Shown here: one piece after another, positions 1-8,355 of the stretch
Layout of the letters: every line of letters starts with the position of its first letter
Position numbering within the stretch: the first letter of the stretch is position 1
Source: an uncultured Mycoplasmatota bacterium
Lineage (GTDB): Bacteria > Bacillota_I > Bacilli_A > RF39 > UBA660
Direction: 5' to 3'
Length of the DNA: 64,000 nt
Assembly (NCBI GenBank): GCA_900550255.1
Contig: URQZ01000001.1
Span: forward strand, 110,333 to 174,332
The notes under the pieces: model-generated
The model's input: the letters and a program-made list of their open reading frames with translations, nothing else
What the model was told of the DNA's origin: nothing
The model's database searches: none
Translations under genes and position numbers: made by a program

Positions 1-386
1 TTTGCTTTCTTTTTTGCTTCGTTGATGCATTTTTTAAATCCACCTTCTTCTTTTGAAAAAAGTTTTACGTCTGCTCCATACATTTTCATTAGTTTTAATC
101 TTTCTTCACTTACCCAATCAGGCATAAATATATATACTTTTCGTTTATAATATGCTCCTAGTGCAGATAATGATATCCCAGTATTACCACTTGTTGCTTC
201 AATAATAGGCATATTTTCTTTTAATTTTTTATTTTTTATTGCTTCTGTTATTATATAATTTGCCATTCTATCTTTTATACTGCCTGTTAAATTGTAATAC
301 TCTAATTTAGCAAAAATTTCTTTTTCTTGTCCTTTATATTTGTATTTTATTTTTATCATTGGTGTATTACCAATTAATTTTTTCAT
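1..386 (-). CDS. Cysteine synthase-like PLP enzyme, C-terminus outside window
   Basis: This is the N-terminal ~128 residues of a fold-type II PLP enzyme of the cysteine synthase / cystathionine beta-synthase family, which makes cysteine from (O-acetyl)serine and sulfide. Visible are the PLP-lysine motif LTGSIKDRM near residue 44 and the phosphate-binding loop EATSGNTG near residue 78. The start ATG is preceded by GGTGAT at good spacing. The reading frame is still open at the window edge, so the gene is cut by the window and need not be broken. The exact substrate (O-acetylserine, homocysteine or other) cannot be told from this part. Confidence 0.9.
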   Translation of the reverse strand, partial: MKKLIGNTPMIKIKYKYKGQEKEIFAKLEYYNLTGSIKDRMANYIITEAIKNKKLKENMPIIEATSGNTGISLSALGAYYKRKVYIFMPDWVSEERLKLMKMYGADVKLFSKEEGGFKKCINEAKKKA

Positions 387-405
387 AATTATCACCTATT
401 ATAAT

Positions 406-433
406 ATAATAGTATTGAGAAAAAAATTGACAA
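406..433 (-). promoter_or_regulatory. Candidate promoter of the cysteine synthase-like gene
   Basis: On the minus strand, TTGTCA (-35) and TATTAT (-10) are separated by 16 bases, about 20 bases upstream of the start codon. Confidence 0.4.
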
Positions 434-459
434 ATTTGAATTTTTTTATTCTTTTGTTA

Positions 460-488
460 TTGCATATTTTATTACATTATGTTATTAT
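460..488 (+). promoter_or_regulatory. Candidate promoter of the tRNA pair
   Basis: TTGCAT and TATTAT are 17 bases apart, with a TG one base before the -10 (extended -10). The tRNA starts 19 bases downstream. Confidence 0.5.
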
Positions 489-506
489 ATATGAGTACTG
501 GTAAAT

Positions 507-583
507 GGACCCTTAGCTCAGTTGGTTAGAGCATCCGGCTCATAACCGGACGGTCGAAGGTTCGAGTCCTTCAGGGTCCACCA
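507..583 (+). tRNA. tRNA with CAT anticodon (Met or lysidine-modified Ile2)
   Basis: A complete cloverleaf: the GGACCCT acceptor pairs with AGGGTCC, the anticodon stem is CCGG/CCGG with loop CTCATAA, and CCA is encoded. The first base pair G-C argues against initiator tRNA. The GGACC acceptor with an ATAA loop resembles the tRNA-Ile2 whose CAT is changed to lysidine-AT by TilS as much as an elongator tRNA-Met, so the amino acid is left open. Confidence 0.93.
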
Positions 584-591
584 TTTAAATT

Positions 592-676
592 GCGAGTGTG
601 GCGAAATTGGCAGACGCGCTAGACTTAGGATCTAGTGCCTTACGGCGTGGGGGTTCAAGTCCCTTCACTCGCACCA
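592..676 (+). tRNA. tRNA-Leu (anticodon TAG)
   Basis: An 85-base class II tRNA with a long variable arm (around GCCTTACGGC), acceptor GCGAGTG/CACTCGC, anticodon loop CTTAGGA giving TAG (reads CTA and related Leu codons), and encoded CCA. It follows the first tRNA by 8 bases and is probably co-transcribed with it. Confidence 0.96.
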
Positions 677-716
677 TTTACAAGTTTGTTCGAATAATTC
701 GAACTTTAAATACATT

Positions 717-743
717 TCAGTCTGAAATATGACTGATTTTTTT
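717..743 (+). terminator. Weak intrinsic terminator after the tRNA pair
   Basis: TCAGTC and GACTGA form a 6-bp stem with an 8-base loop, followed by seven T. Confidence 0.5.
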
Positions 744-1061
744 ATGCAATAAAAATCACCACTAGTAATTTTAATAATTATGTCAAAACACCTAGGAAGT
801 TAAATTTTTTGACAACATAAAATATATATACAAAATCAAGTTTCAAATATTATTAATAAAAATATAAAAGGCTTTAAAATTTTTTCATCTTCATCTGGTA
901 ATGTATTTAAAAATTCGCTTTTGGTTATAGAAAATATGATCATTTCATATCTCGTATTTTCTTAATTAAGGATATTATAAAAGGATGATTTTCATCATCC
1001 TTCATAATCACAATTCATTTATCAAATTTATTGTTCACCAACACTATTTGACAATCAACCA
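744..1061. other. AT-rich non-coding stretch with one strong hairpin
   Basis: No convincing gene was found. At 981-1002 a perfect 9-bp stem (AAGGATGAT with ATCATCCTT, 4-base loop) is followed on the minus strand by TTTTAT. It could be a second, backup terminator for the minus-strand gene that ends at 1107. A 35-codon minus-strand reading frame near 800-910 lacks a ribosome binding site and is not called. Confidence 0.5.
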
Positions 1062-1086
1062 TAAAAAGTTCTTACTTAAAAGAACT
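1062..1086 (-). terminator. Intrinsic terminator of the 1107-1526 gene
   Basis: On the minus strand AGTTCTT and AAGAACT form a 7-bp stem with a 6-base loop followed by TTTTT, 21 bases after the stop codon. Confidence 0.7.
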
Positions 1087-1106
1087 ATTTATCTAAATAT
1101 ATAAAA

Positions 1107-1526
1107 TTATTTTTGAAGCATATTTAATAAATTAATTTTAAACAAATCTTTATCAGAATGTTGTTTAGATACCATAACACCTTTATATGTTATAAGTTCC
1201 GATTGATGACCTTCACTTAATATTTCAATTGGTTCAATTTTATTTAACATTATAATTTTTTCGTTTTTATAAACTATATATTGTAATTTTATTTCTCCAT
1301 GGACTTTTGCAAACATAACATCAGTTGGAAGCTTTAATTCATATGTTGTTGTTCCCTTTTCTTTATTAGTTGATACTACTTCACCTAAGAAATTTCCATC
1401 TTTTAATTTTGGATAATATTCAAAATATAATTTTTTATAAGCTAACATATTATATTTTTTTAATGAACGTTCAAGTTTATGAAATTCATTTTCGTTTAAA
1501 TAATCAAATAAATAATTTTCATTCAT
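1107..1526 (-). CDS. Hypothetical cytoplasmic protein, 139 aa
   Basis: I do not recognise this family. The protein has no signal peptide or membrane segment. It is rich in Glu, Lys and Tyr; the N-terminal ~40 residues look helical and the middle (around TTYELKLPTDVMFAKV, residues 59-74) is likely beta-rich. It has an AGAGG ribosome binding site, its own promoter upstream and a terminator downstream, so it is a single-gene transcription unit. That packaging makes it a real gene despite the lack of a recognised function. Confidence 0.75.
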   Translation of the reverse strand: MNENYLFDYLNENEFHKLERSLKKYNMLAYKKLYFEYYPKLKDGNFLGEVVSTNKEKGTTTYELKLPTDVMFAKVHGEIKLQYIVYKNEKIIMLNKIEPIEILSEGHQSELITYKGVMVSKQHSDKDLFKINLLNMLQK

Positions 1527-1564
1527 ATTATCGCCTCTTCGGTATTATAGTATATTACTATTAA

Positions 1565-1593
1565 ATAGTATCATATATATACTATTTTGTCAA
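1565..1593 (-). promoter_or_regulatory. Promoter of the 1107-1526 gene
   Basis: TTGACA and TACTAT with a 17-base spacer on the minus strand. The segment around it holds several ATAGTAT/ATACTAT inverted repeats (about 1551-1586), which could be an operator. That role is inference. Confidence 0.55.
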
Positions 1594-1595
1594 AC

Positions 1596-1620
1596 AAAAA
1601 TAGGAGTAATAAACTCCTAT
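1596..1620 (-). terminator. Intrinsic terminator overlapping a stop codon
   Basis: Minus-strand stem ATAGGAG / CTCCTAT with a 7-base loop and a T run. The TAG stop of the upstream surface protein gene lies inside the 5' arm of the stem. Confidence 0.8.
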
Positions 1621-3746
1621 CTTACATGTGAATTTTCTTCTTCATAACTTTTTTCTATATTCAAATTTTTAATTGAATTTCTTAATTCTTTTAAACTTTG
1701 AATCTTATTATCTAATGATTTAGTTTTGAATGATGAACTAGATTTCTTTTCAACTGATTGAACATCTTCAATATCATAAACATCTGATTCTTCAACTTTT
1801 GAAGAACTACTACTTGATGATGAAGAACTACTTGATGATGAAGAACTACTTGATGATGAAGAGTTTCCACCTTTAGGTTCTTCCTTACTATGTACTTTTG
1901 ATTCTTCAGTTTTTGTTCCAGTTACTTTTTCAGTTTTCTTGTTTTTATTTTCATCATATACTTTCTTTCCTTCAGAATATCCACTTGAAAATCCGCTTTT
2001 ATATGAATTAATATAAGATGTCTTAGCAGCACCTGTATATTTACCAGGAACACTTATATTTCCAAGACTTTTTGACTTTCCACTAGAACCTTGAGACATT
2101 CCTTTTGAAAAACCAGCACTATAACCTTGTTTAGCTGCCTCTTCAACTGAAATTTGTTCTGATTTTGATGTTGTTTTGATTTTCTTACCATTTTTAGTTT
2201 TAAAAGTTCCTTTAATAAAATCTTTCGAACTTATATTTTTTACAGTCACTTTTTTTCCATGTTTTTTCATTTTAGTTATTTTCTTAGCAGTTTTTGATTT
2301 AACGACTTTAGATTTAACAACTTTCTTAGATTTACCAGTTGAAGTAACTTTTAAGTTCTTATAATATAACTTTTTATAACTTGCATTAGCTTTGTAAGTT
2401 GATAATACATTTTCACTTTTTATCGTATTAATAATATTTGTAATAACTGTATTAATTGATTCTTCATTTGCATATTTGTTTGCTTTTGCTTCTTCTGTAA
2501 GATTGATTGCTGTCGTACGTGCTAAATTAATTTTTTCTTCTGCACTCTCTAAAGAACTAAATACACCATTTTCAAAATCAGTTCCTTCTCTTCTGAAGTT
2601 TTCAGTAATGCTACCTTTATGTTCTACAGCAGTTTTACATTTCTCTTCAACATAAACCATATCAGCTACACTCTTTGACATTATTGTCTTACTTAATCCA
2701 ATTGTCTTAGCTGAGTTAGCTGCTGGAAAAGCACCTAAATATAACGATAATAATGTATTATTTGCAGAATATTTTCTAAAATTATTATTTGCTATTCCAT
2801 TTTTAATAATTTTATTTAAATCTTTAGAATAGCTAGTAGCTTCAGATACATTTTTATCAATTGATGCTCTAACTACTTTATTAGATGTTGATTGAACATT
2901 TTTTATATAACTAGCAAATTCTTTATCAGAAATTAAATCTGAAACATCAATTATACTTTTTGAAACTTGAGCATCACTATCTAATTTAGCAAGAACTCTG
3001 AAAGTACTATCAAATAATTTATTAACATCAATATTATCTGATTGATAAAGTTTTAATAAAGTTTCAGATGAGATGTTATCCATATTTAAGACAATGTAGA
3101 AATTTACTAAATCTTCTACTTCTGTTGCCATTTCACCTTTTTTAATTTTATATCCTTTTGGTACTGCGTCTTTTATAAAATTAGTTATTTTCTTTGTCAT
3201 TAATTTCTTATCTTGAGGATCAAAATTTAATAAAGGATTTTTAGTATTATTTACTACATTTTGAGTGACATTAGCATAAGGTGTTGCAGTCGGTGTTGGT
3301 CCAACATTTTCAGTTGTTACTGTAGCGCGATTTAAATTATTGTTATTACTAGAATTGTTAGAACGTCCAATTCCATATGATGTCAATCCTATAATTCCAG
3401 CTCCTAAAACAATTGTTCCTGCAACTACTTTCTTTTTACTTAAAAATTCTTTTATTTTACTTACATTTTCTTTTGGAATCTCAATATGTTTTTGCTCACT
3501 AACAACTCTAAATTGAGAGAAATCATTAGATAATGATTCCCCATCTATTACAAAGTTGTTTTTTGCAAAGATTTTACTACATTTCTCTTTTAATTCTTCT
3601 TTATCATCTTCTGTTAATGGATATGTATTAAAAACTCCATTAGCATTTTGTAAGAATTTATCATATTCTTCTTCATTTCTAACTGTTTTTGCAAACATTA
3701 GTATACTTTTTTTAACAAAATCCTCACTATTTTTAATTCTTGCCAT
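1617..3746 (-). CDS. Membrane-anchored surface protein with poly-serine tract, 709 aa
   Basis: Unknown family. An N-terminal cytoplasmic-looking part of ~105 residues is followed by a single membrane segment (VVAGTIVLGAGIIGLTSYGI, about 105-125), so most of the chain is probably outside. Then come a Thr/Pro/Asn linker, a helical region to ~460, a very Lys-rich stretch, two GxxxG-like helices (YSAGFSKGMSQG, YKSGFSSGYSEG) and an uninterrupted serine run near residue 630. The ATG at 3746 is chosen over an upstream TTG because GGGG sits 9 bases before it. It lies 26 bases after the 3773-5125 gene and probably shares its promoter. The role is unknown; an envelope or adhesin-like function is a guess. 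Confidence 0.7.
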   Translation of the reverse strand: MARIKNSEDFVKKSILMFAKTVRNEEEYDKFLQNANGVFNTYPLTEDDKEELKEKCSKIFAKNNFVIDGESLSNDFSQFRVVSEQKHIEIPKENVSKIKEFLSKKKVVAGTIVLGAGIIGLTSYGIGRSNNSSNNNNLNRATVTTENVGPTPTATPYANVTQNVVNNTKNPLLNFDPQDKKLMTKKITNFIKDAVPKGYKIKKGEMATEVEDLVNFYIVLNMDNISSETLLKLYQSDNIDVNKLFDSTFRVLAKLDSDAQVSKSIIDVSDLISDKEFASYIKNVQSTSNKVVRASIDKNVSEATSYSKDLNKIIKNGIANNNFRKYSANNTLLSLYLGAFPAANSAKTIGLSKTIMSKSVADMVYVEEKCKTAVEHKGSITENFRREGTDFENGVFSSLESAEEKINLARTTAINLTEEAKANKYANEESINTVITNIINTIKSENVLSTYKANASYKKLYYKNLKVTSTGKSKKVVKSKVVKSKTAKKITKMKKHGKKVTVKNISSKDFIKGTFKTKNGKKIKTTSKSEQISVEEAAKQGYSAGFSKGMSQGSSGKSKSLGNISVPGKYTGAAKTSYINSYKSGFSSGYSEGKKVYDENKNKKTEKVTGTKTEESKVHSKEEPKGGNSSSSSSSSSSSSSSSSSSSSSKVEESDVYDIEDVQSVEKKSSSSFKTKSLDNKIQSLKELRNSIKNLNIEKSYEEENSHVR
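1801..1863 (-). repeat. 18-bp tandem repeat encoding the serine run
   Basis: The unit GAAGAACTACTTGATGAT (plus-strand reading) occurs about three times, the first copy with one extra triplet. All units keep the reading frame, so copy-number changes would only lengthen or shorten the poly-serine tract. Confidence 0.85.
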
Positions 3747-3772
3747 GGGCAAACACCCCTTTCATTTATTCA

Positions 3773-5125
3773 CTATGCTTCTTTCTTTTCGCCTGTCCAA
3801 ACCCAGTCACCTGAATTAAGTCCACAAACGTCCCATTTATACTCAGTTTTTCCACCTTTAGTAGTAACTGGTCTTGATCTATAAACATAAACTGTTTTTG
3901 TTTGTTTTTCTTCTTTTCTAGTTACTTTATCTTTATATCCTGTAACAACTCTTACATTTGTTGTTGTTATATATGATATAGTATTTGTTTTTGTACATCT
4001 TGTACTTGTATTTGATGTATTAGCTGTTCTTTTATACATAATATATACATGATCTACACCAGCAGTACATTGACTCTTACAAATCCAAGTTGTATCTGAA
4101 ACTGGTACATATTTAGTAGTTGCTGTATCATTTGGAATATATTTTAATGAAACATATCCAATTCTTTGCCATCCACCATAACTAATATTTGTTGTTGTAG
4201 AAGTATATTCAGAACAATAAGTTACTGTAGATCTACCTACTCCAACTTCTTTTGTTGCATAAATTGGTTGTGACATATCTTTTGTTACAACATCTTTATA
4301 AGTTGTTGTTGTAATATCTTTTTTACCTCTTTGAACTTGTAATGTAGAGGTTGCTGTTATTTGAGTAGTTCCCCATGCAGACCATTCACCATATGTAGTT
4401 GATCCACCAGTTGTTTTTGAATATCTACAAACATAATTTTTATCTGGAGTTGGTGTTGGATTTGGTGTTGGACTTGGTGTTGGTGTAATAATTGTTATAT
4501 TAGTTGTAATATTTGTTACGTTATTAATTGTATTATTAATGTTATTTACTATATTAGTAACATTATTAACTTTTTGTTGAACTGGTTGTTTTGTTTTTGC
4601 AGAATATAATACTGGAGTTTTAATATCAGCTTTATTCTTTTCACAAATTGCAGTTTGACAATAATCATAGCATCCCATGTAAACTAATAAATAGTTTTCT
4701 TGATCGCTACATTTTAAATTAACTTTCATAACAAATTCATCTTCATATTTTGTTATTTCAACATATGAATTATCTAAATCACATTGTTTACCTTTGCTAT
4801 CAACAAATGGTAAAATAATTTTTTTATCAAGCATTTCTCCTAAAGTTAATTTTACTTTATCACCAACAGCTTGTGGAAGTCTTGGTGTAGTAAAATAACT
4901 TTTTGCTGCATCTTTCATAGCAACAACGTTGTTATTGAAGATTTGATCATAAAACATTGATAAATCAGTAGTTTCGTTTTTACTATCACCACTGCTATTC
5001 AAAGCTTTCTTTAAATCACTCTTCATAGGAAATAGCCACATTAATACAAATATAAATAAGGCTACAAATAAGAATTGTAAAATTACACTCTTTAGATTAA
5101 AATTTTCTTTTCTTTCGTTATACAT
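3773..5125 (-). CDS. Membrane-anchored Thr/Cys-rich extracellular protein, 450 aa
   Basis: Unknown family. A short basic N-terminus precedes one membrane segment (about residues 12-32), giving an outside C-terminus. Residues ~70-165 form a compact region with several Cys; next is an Asn/Thr/Ile repeat region and a Pro-Thr linker (TPTPSPTPNPTPTP, near 213-226), then a beta-rich Thr/Tyr domain with about seven Cys to the end. The layout is that of a cell-surface protein with a stalk. It has a strong AAAGGGGGG ribosome binding site and a good promoter, and it is followed closely by the poly-serine protein. The function cannot be assigned. Confidence 0.75.
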   Translation of the reverse strand: MYNERKENFNLKSVILQFLFVALFIFVLMWLFPMKSDLKKALNSSGDSKNETTDLSMFYDQIFNNNVVAMKDAAKSYFTTPRLPQAVGDKVKLTLGEMLDKKIILPFVDSKGKQCDLDNSYVEITKYEDEFVMKVNLKCSDQENYLLVYMGCYDYCQTAICEKNKADIKTPVLYSAKTKQPVQQKVNNVTNIVNNINNTINNVTNITTNITIITPTPSPTPNPTPTPDKNYVCRYSKTTGGSTTYGEWSAWGTTQITATSTLQVQRGKKDITTTTYKDVVTKDMSQPIYATKEVGVGRSTVTYCSEYTSTTTNISYGGWQRIGYVSLKYIPNDTATTKYVPVSDTTWICKSQCTAGVDHVYIMYKRTANTSNTSTRCTKTNTISYITTTNVRVVTGYKDKVTRKEEKQTKTVYVYRSRPVTTKGGKTEYKWDVCGLNSGDWVWTGEKKEA

Positions 5126-5155
5126 AGATAACCCCCCTTTGAATTGATGTTGAGT

Positions 5156-5184
5156 ATACTAGCACAAATCATTATCTTTGTCAA
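5156..5184 (-). promoter_or_regulatory. Strong promoter of the surface-protein operon
   Basis: TTGACA and TAGTAT are exactly 17 bases apart on the minus strand, with a TG extended -10. It lies 31 bases upstream of the 5125 start. Confidence 0.75.
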
Positions 5185-5296
5185 CTATTTATAATTTTTT
5201 TATTCGTTTTTTTCAAAAATAACAATTTTTCTTATTTTTTTCTATGATGTTCTTTCTTTGGTTGTTAGGTAATTATACCATAAAAATAAAGGAAAG

Positions 5297-5560
5297 TCAA
5301 ATATTCAAACGAACAATTGTACTTCCTATATTATAAAAATCTATTTGAAATTCTTTAACTAATTTACTTGCTTTTAATGTTTTAATTGTTGTGTCTTTCA
5401 AAACACCACTTCCAATGCCATGAATTACAACAAACAATTCTTGTTTTAACTTAAAATTATCATTAATAAAATCATTAATAGCAACTCTAGCTGTATCTCG
5501 ATCCATACCATGTAAATCTATTTTAGGCAAGTTGCTAGTAAAAACATTACTTAAACTCAT
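5297..5560 (-). CDS. Stand-alone Smr domain protein, 87 aa
   Basis: The whole protein is one Smr (small MutS-related) domain: LDLHG-like motif KIDLHGMD at residues 13-20 and the HGIGSGVLK motif at ~47-55. Smr domains bind or cut nucleic acid; the C-terminal domain of MutS2 has the same fold, but the MutS2 ATPase part is absent here. It overlaps the PfkB gene by 14 bases, so the two are translationally coupled. It could be a stand-alone Smr or a leftover of mutS2; the intact motifs favour a functional protein. Confidence 0.85.
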   Translation of the reverse strand: MSLSNVFTSNLPKIDLHGMDRDTARVAINDFINDNFKLKQELFVVIHGIGSGVLKDTTIKTLKASKLVKEFQIDFYNIGSTIVRLNI

Positions 5561-6446
5561 TATATAATTCCTTTATTTCATCTAAATCAAAAATAGAAAA
5601 ACGTCCACCTATTTTAGTTACAGAAAGTCCAGCTGTAACATTAGCAAGTCTTATTACTTTTTCGATTTCCCATCTTTGACTTATACCATAAGTAAATGCT
5701 CCATGAAAGATATCGCCTGCACCTGTTGTATCAATAGCTTTCTTTTTTATTCCAGACAATAGTTTTAATTTATGATTATGTTCATACAAAACTCCCTGGC
5801 TTTCCAACGTTATGATAATTTCATTTTTAAAAATATCTTTCATTCTTTGATATATAATGCTTAAAGAATTTAAATTATCAAAATCAAATTTTTCATTTGT
5901 CATTTTTTCAGCAAAATCTTTTGAACAAACAAGATACTTAACTTTTTTTGCAAGATCTATTACTTCTTCCGTTGTTCTACCAGCATCAATAATACTAATT
6001 GCTTTTGGATACTTTTTTAAAATTTTATCAGATGCATTATATTCTTGTCCATCAACCAAAATTATATCTGGTTCAAATGAAAGATCAATTTCTTTCATTT
6101 TCATTTCTTTTGGGCGATATGTAAGTATTGTTCTTGTTCCGTTTGATTTATTTGCAATAATAAAACTAGAAGTTGTTTTATATTCACTCGATAATTCTAG
6201 ATAATCTGTATTAACATTAACACTATCTAATTCCTTTTTTATATATCTACCATATTCATCATTACCTACAACGCCCATAAATGTAACGTCGCATCCCCAT
6301 TTACCAAGTAGATAGGCAGCATTTGAAGCTGGTCCTCCACCACATTCAACTCTCTCATCTACTCGATTTTTTGTATTTTCGACTACGAATTCATCTAAGG
6401 GAATTGTTATGTCATAAGCAGCATGTCCAATACACAATATCTTCAT
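5547..6446 (-). CDS. PfkB-family carbohydrate kinase, 299 aa
   Basis: A ribokinase-fold sugar or nucleoside kinase. Both PfkB signatures are present: the N-terminal GGGPASNAA (about residues 36-44) and the C-terminal DTTGAGDIFHGAF with the catalytic Asp near residue 243. Length matches the family. The ATG at 6446, preceded by GGTGAT, is preferred to an upstream in-frame start. Fused translationally to the Smr gene. The substrate (ribose, fructose derivative or nucleoside) cannot be told from the motifs. Confidence 0.9.
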   Translation of the reverse strand: MKILCIGHAAYDITIPLDEFVVENTKNRVDERVECGGGPASNAAYLLGKWGCDVTFMGVVGNDEYGRYIKKELDSVNVNTDYLELSSEYKTTSSFIIANKSNGTRTILTYRPKEMKMKEIDLSFEPDIILVDGQEYNASDKILKKYPKAISIIDAGRTTEEVIDLAKKVKYLVCSKDFAEKMTNEKFDFDNLNSLSIIYQRMKDIFKNEIIITLESQGVLYEHNHKLKLLSGIKKKAIDTTGAGDIFHGAFTYGISQRWEIEKVIRLANVTAGLSVTKIGGRFSIFDLDEIKELYNEFK

Positions 6447-6571
6447 ATTATCACCATATATATTATAAAACAAAATCATTATTTAAGCAATTATTTGAAC
6501 CAAATAAATCAAAAAACAGTTCTAACTTTACACTACACTATTATTAATATGCTATTTTCATATTTTTATTA

Positions 6572-6597
6572 AAAAAAGCACTTTTTTCAAAGTACTA
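6572..6597 (-). terminator. Intrinsic terminator after the frameshifted gene
   Basis: Minus-strand stem AGTACTTT / AAAGTGCT (one G-T pair), 4-base loop and a run of seven T. Confidence 0.8.
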
Positions 6598-6642
6598 TTT
6601 TTCTTGTTTTATTTAATATTTCCTAAATATAAGCTATATTTA

Positions 6643-7277
6643 TTAAATCTTATTTACTTTTAATAATTTTGCTCGTTGTATTGAGCTTTTATTATTATAT
6701 CGGCATTCAGTAATTTCTTGTTGAGATTTTTCAAATAAATTGTCGATACATGATGTTCTAACAAAATTTTTTTGAGCAAAACAACCATTATTATATGCAT
6801 TTATAAATTCAAGTTGAATATCAAATGTATAATGCATTATTTTCATATCATCATAAACTTTATAAAACTTAGTAGATGATGGGATTTCACTTATTACTTC
6901 ATCCGCAAAATTTAAATAACGATAAATAGATGTGTTATTTTTTATCATTTTTACAACTTGTTTTCTTTTATCTAATAGTTTTTTATATTTGTTTTTTAAT
7001 TCAAATACTTCATCATTTTTAATTTCTATTTTATTTAAAGAATCTATACGTTCACCAATTTCTAATAACATTGAGTCTAAATATCCAAGATACGTAATAT
7101 ATAGTTTTATCTCACCTACTAATTCTTTTTGCCATCTAAAGGCATTATAACCTGTTTTTCCTTTTTCGATAAACTCAATTGAAGTTCTTTTTATATCATT
7201 TGATATTTTTTTAATTCCTTCAAATTTCTTTTCATCATAATTTTATATGCTTTTTCATTTTTATTTAATTTGTCCAT
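6643..7277 (-). pseudogene. Hypothetical coiled protein gene broken by a one-base deletion
   Basis: A start ATG at 7277 has a strong AGGAGG ribosome binding site but its frame stops after 28 codons. The remaining frame is open from 7241 to the stop at 6643, though its first ATG is only at 7071. Adding one A to the AAAA run at about 7242-7245 joins the two frames into one ~211-residue protein beginning MDKLNKNEKAYK and continuing NYDEKKFEGI. The product is Lys/Glu-rich and probably helical, with no recognised domain. It may be a natural pseudogene, a switchable homopolymer or a sequencing error; 6643-7071 alone would encode a 142-residue C-terminal part. Confidence 0.75.
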
Positions 7278-7371
7278 ATTATACCATTCCTCCTGAAAAT
7301 TATTATTTATATTTTTATAATTCAATCTTTTTGTAAGTTTTGATTAATTATTCAAAGTTTTCACTTATATT

Positions 7372-7797
7372 TTAATGGTTTTCATAATTAATTGCAATAT
7401 TATTTAAATAATTTGCGACATCCGTAAGATTATTAAAAGTCATACAGCCATTATCCTTAATGATATCTTCCACTGATTTTATACTTTCTAGCATATGGCC
7501 TTCCATTTGTTTATCATTATATTCATATAAAACACAAAAAACAAGTTTGCTTGGAACCTTATTACTATAATCTACTGCAGATGCTATAGCACTAAATCCC
7601 TTTTGTTCTGGTGTAATAACATATAGTAGAATATCACTGTCCTGCATTCGCTTTTGTTTTTCTAATTTTATAGATTCTGTATATTTCCAATTTTCAACTA
7701 CTGGATTAAAATACTTTATATTGGAATTTAAAAGTTTTATTAAAGTTTCTCTCCAATTACTATTACCACAAGTACCACCCAAATTCACCATCAACAT
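7372..7797 (-). CDS. Nucleoside 2-deoxyribosyltransferase-like protein, 141 aa
   Basis: It matches the layout of the nucleoside 2-deoxyribosyltransferase-like superfamily, Rossmann-like enzymes that cut or exchange the base of deoxynucleosides or nucleotides. Visible are LGGTCGNSNWR at residues 6-16, FNPVVENW near 30, the SDILLYVITPEQKGFSAIAS segment (about 54-73) and a final Asn-rich helix. Length (~140) fits the small-family members often found with phages. The start has a GGAGTGAT ribosome binding site. It lies downstream of the nucleotide-enzyme operon but behind a terminator, so it may be transcribed separately. Confidence 0.75.
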   Translation of the reverse strand: MLMVNLGGTCGNSNWRETLIKLLNSNIKYFNPVVENWKYTESIKLEKQKRMQDSDILLYVITPEQKGFSAIASAVDYSNKVPSKLVFCVLYEYNDKQMEGHMLESIKSVEDIIKDNGCMTFNNLTDVANYLNNIAINYENH

Positions 7798-7920
7798 TTT
7801 ATCACTCCTAAACTTCTTATTTATTTCACATAATTTATTTTAATATTTAAATTAGTACAAACTAATTATATCATTTTATCATATATCTTCAAGTAAAAAA
7901 TTGAAATTTCTTTTTCTTCT

Positions 7921-7949
7921 AAAAAAACTAAGATATTTCTATCTTAGTT
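7921..7949 (-). terminator. Intrinsic terminator at the end of the nucleotide-enzyme operon
   Basis: Minus-strand AACTAAGATA / TATCTTAGTT, a perfect 10-bp stem with loop GAAA and a T run. It is 106 bases after the MazG-like stop; the bases between hold no gene. Confidence 0.85.
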
Positions 7950-8055
7950 CGTTTATATTAATTATTTTCTATTTTTAATTGTAGCTTGTACCACAGTTTA
8001 GTTCGGGACGCCTTAATATAAATTTTTGCTAGATGACTTCTTTAACATTTAAATA

Positions 8056-8355
8056 TTAATCACTTATTCTTACATTAACACCATCTATATTTTTATATAC
8101 TCGTTTTTCATTTTTAGAAACTTTCTTCTCTATTTCATCTGCCAAGTCAAAACCCAACATTTCAGATAGGCCCATTAAGTAAATAGCAATATCTGCTAAT
8201 TCTTCATTCAAATCATCTTTTTTCTTCTTCCATGCGTCGTATGCTTCAGCCACTTCTCCATATAGTAAACAAAATTCTTTATTCACATCTGTTGTATTAA
8301 ATCCTTTGTTTAATTTATTTTGCCAAATATCTTTTTGAATCTTTTTTAATTCCAT
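8056..8355 (-). CDS. MazG-like nucleotide pyrophosphohydrolase, 99 aa
   Basis: A small all-helical protein of the MazG/dUTPase-like superfamily, which turns (d)NTPs to (d)NMPs plus pyrophosphate. The metal-binding helices are visible: LLYGEVAEAYDAWKKK (EVxEA motif near residue 30) and the NEELADIAIYLMGL stretch (EExxDxxxY-like, near 50). The ATG at 8355 has AAGGAGG at ideal spacing; a longer upstream start is unlikely. It begins 41 bases inside the end of the PfkB::kinase fusion gene, so its ribosome binding site is part of that coding region. In context it may remove unwanted nucleotides or make monophosphate for the neighbouring kinases (inference). Confidence 0.85.
   Translation of the reverse strand: MELKKIQKDIWQNKLNKGFNTTDVNKEFCLLYGEVAEAYDAWKKKKDDLNEELADIAIYLMGLSEMLGFDLADEIEKKVSKNEKRVYKNIDGVNVRISD

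Noticed and set aside
507..676. tRNA pair as integration site of a mobile element
   Set aside because: No tRNA 3'-end duplicate and no integrase were seen in the following sequence.
800..910. A 35-codon minus-strand reading frame (MIIFSITKSEF...) between tRNA-Leu and the 1107 gene
   Set aside because: No ribosome binding site, no promoter and no recognisable family; chance frames of this size are expected in AT-rich DNA.
1801..1863. 18-bp repeats considered as a CRISPR array
   Set aside because: No spacers, units are contiguous and code serine in frame; no cas genes nearby.
5857..6204. 115-codon plus-strand frame opposite the PfkB gene
   Set aside because: Shadow of a well-supported coding region; no own signals.
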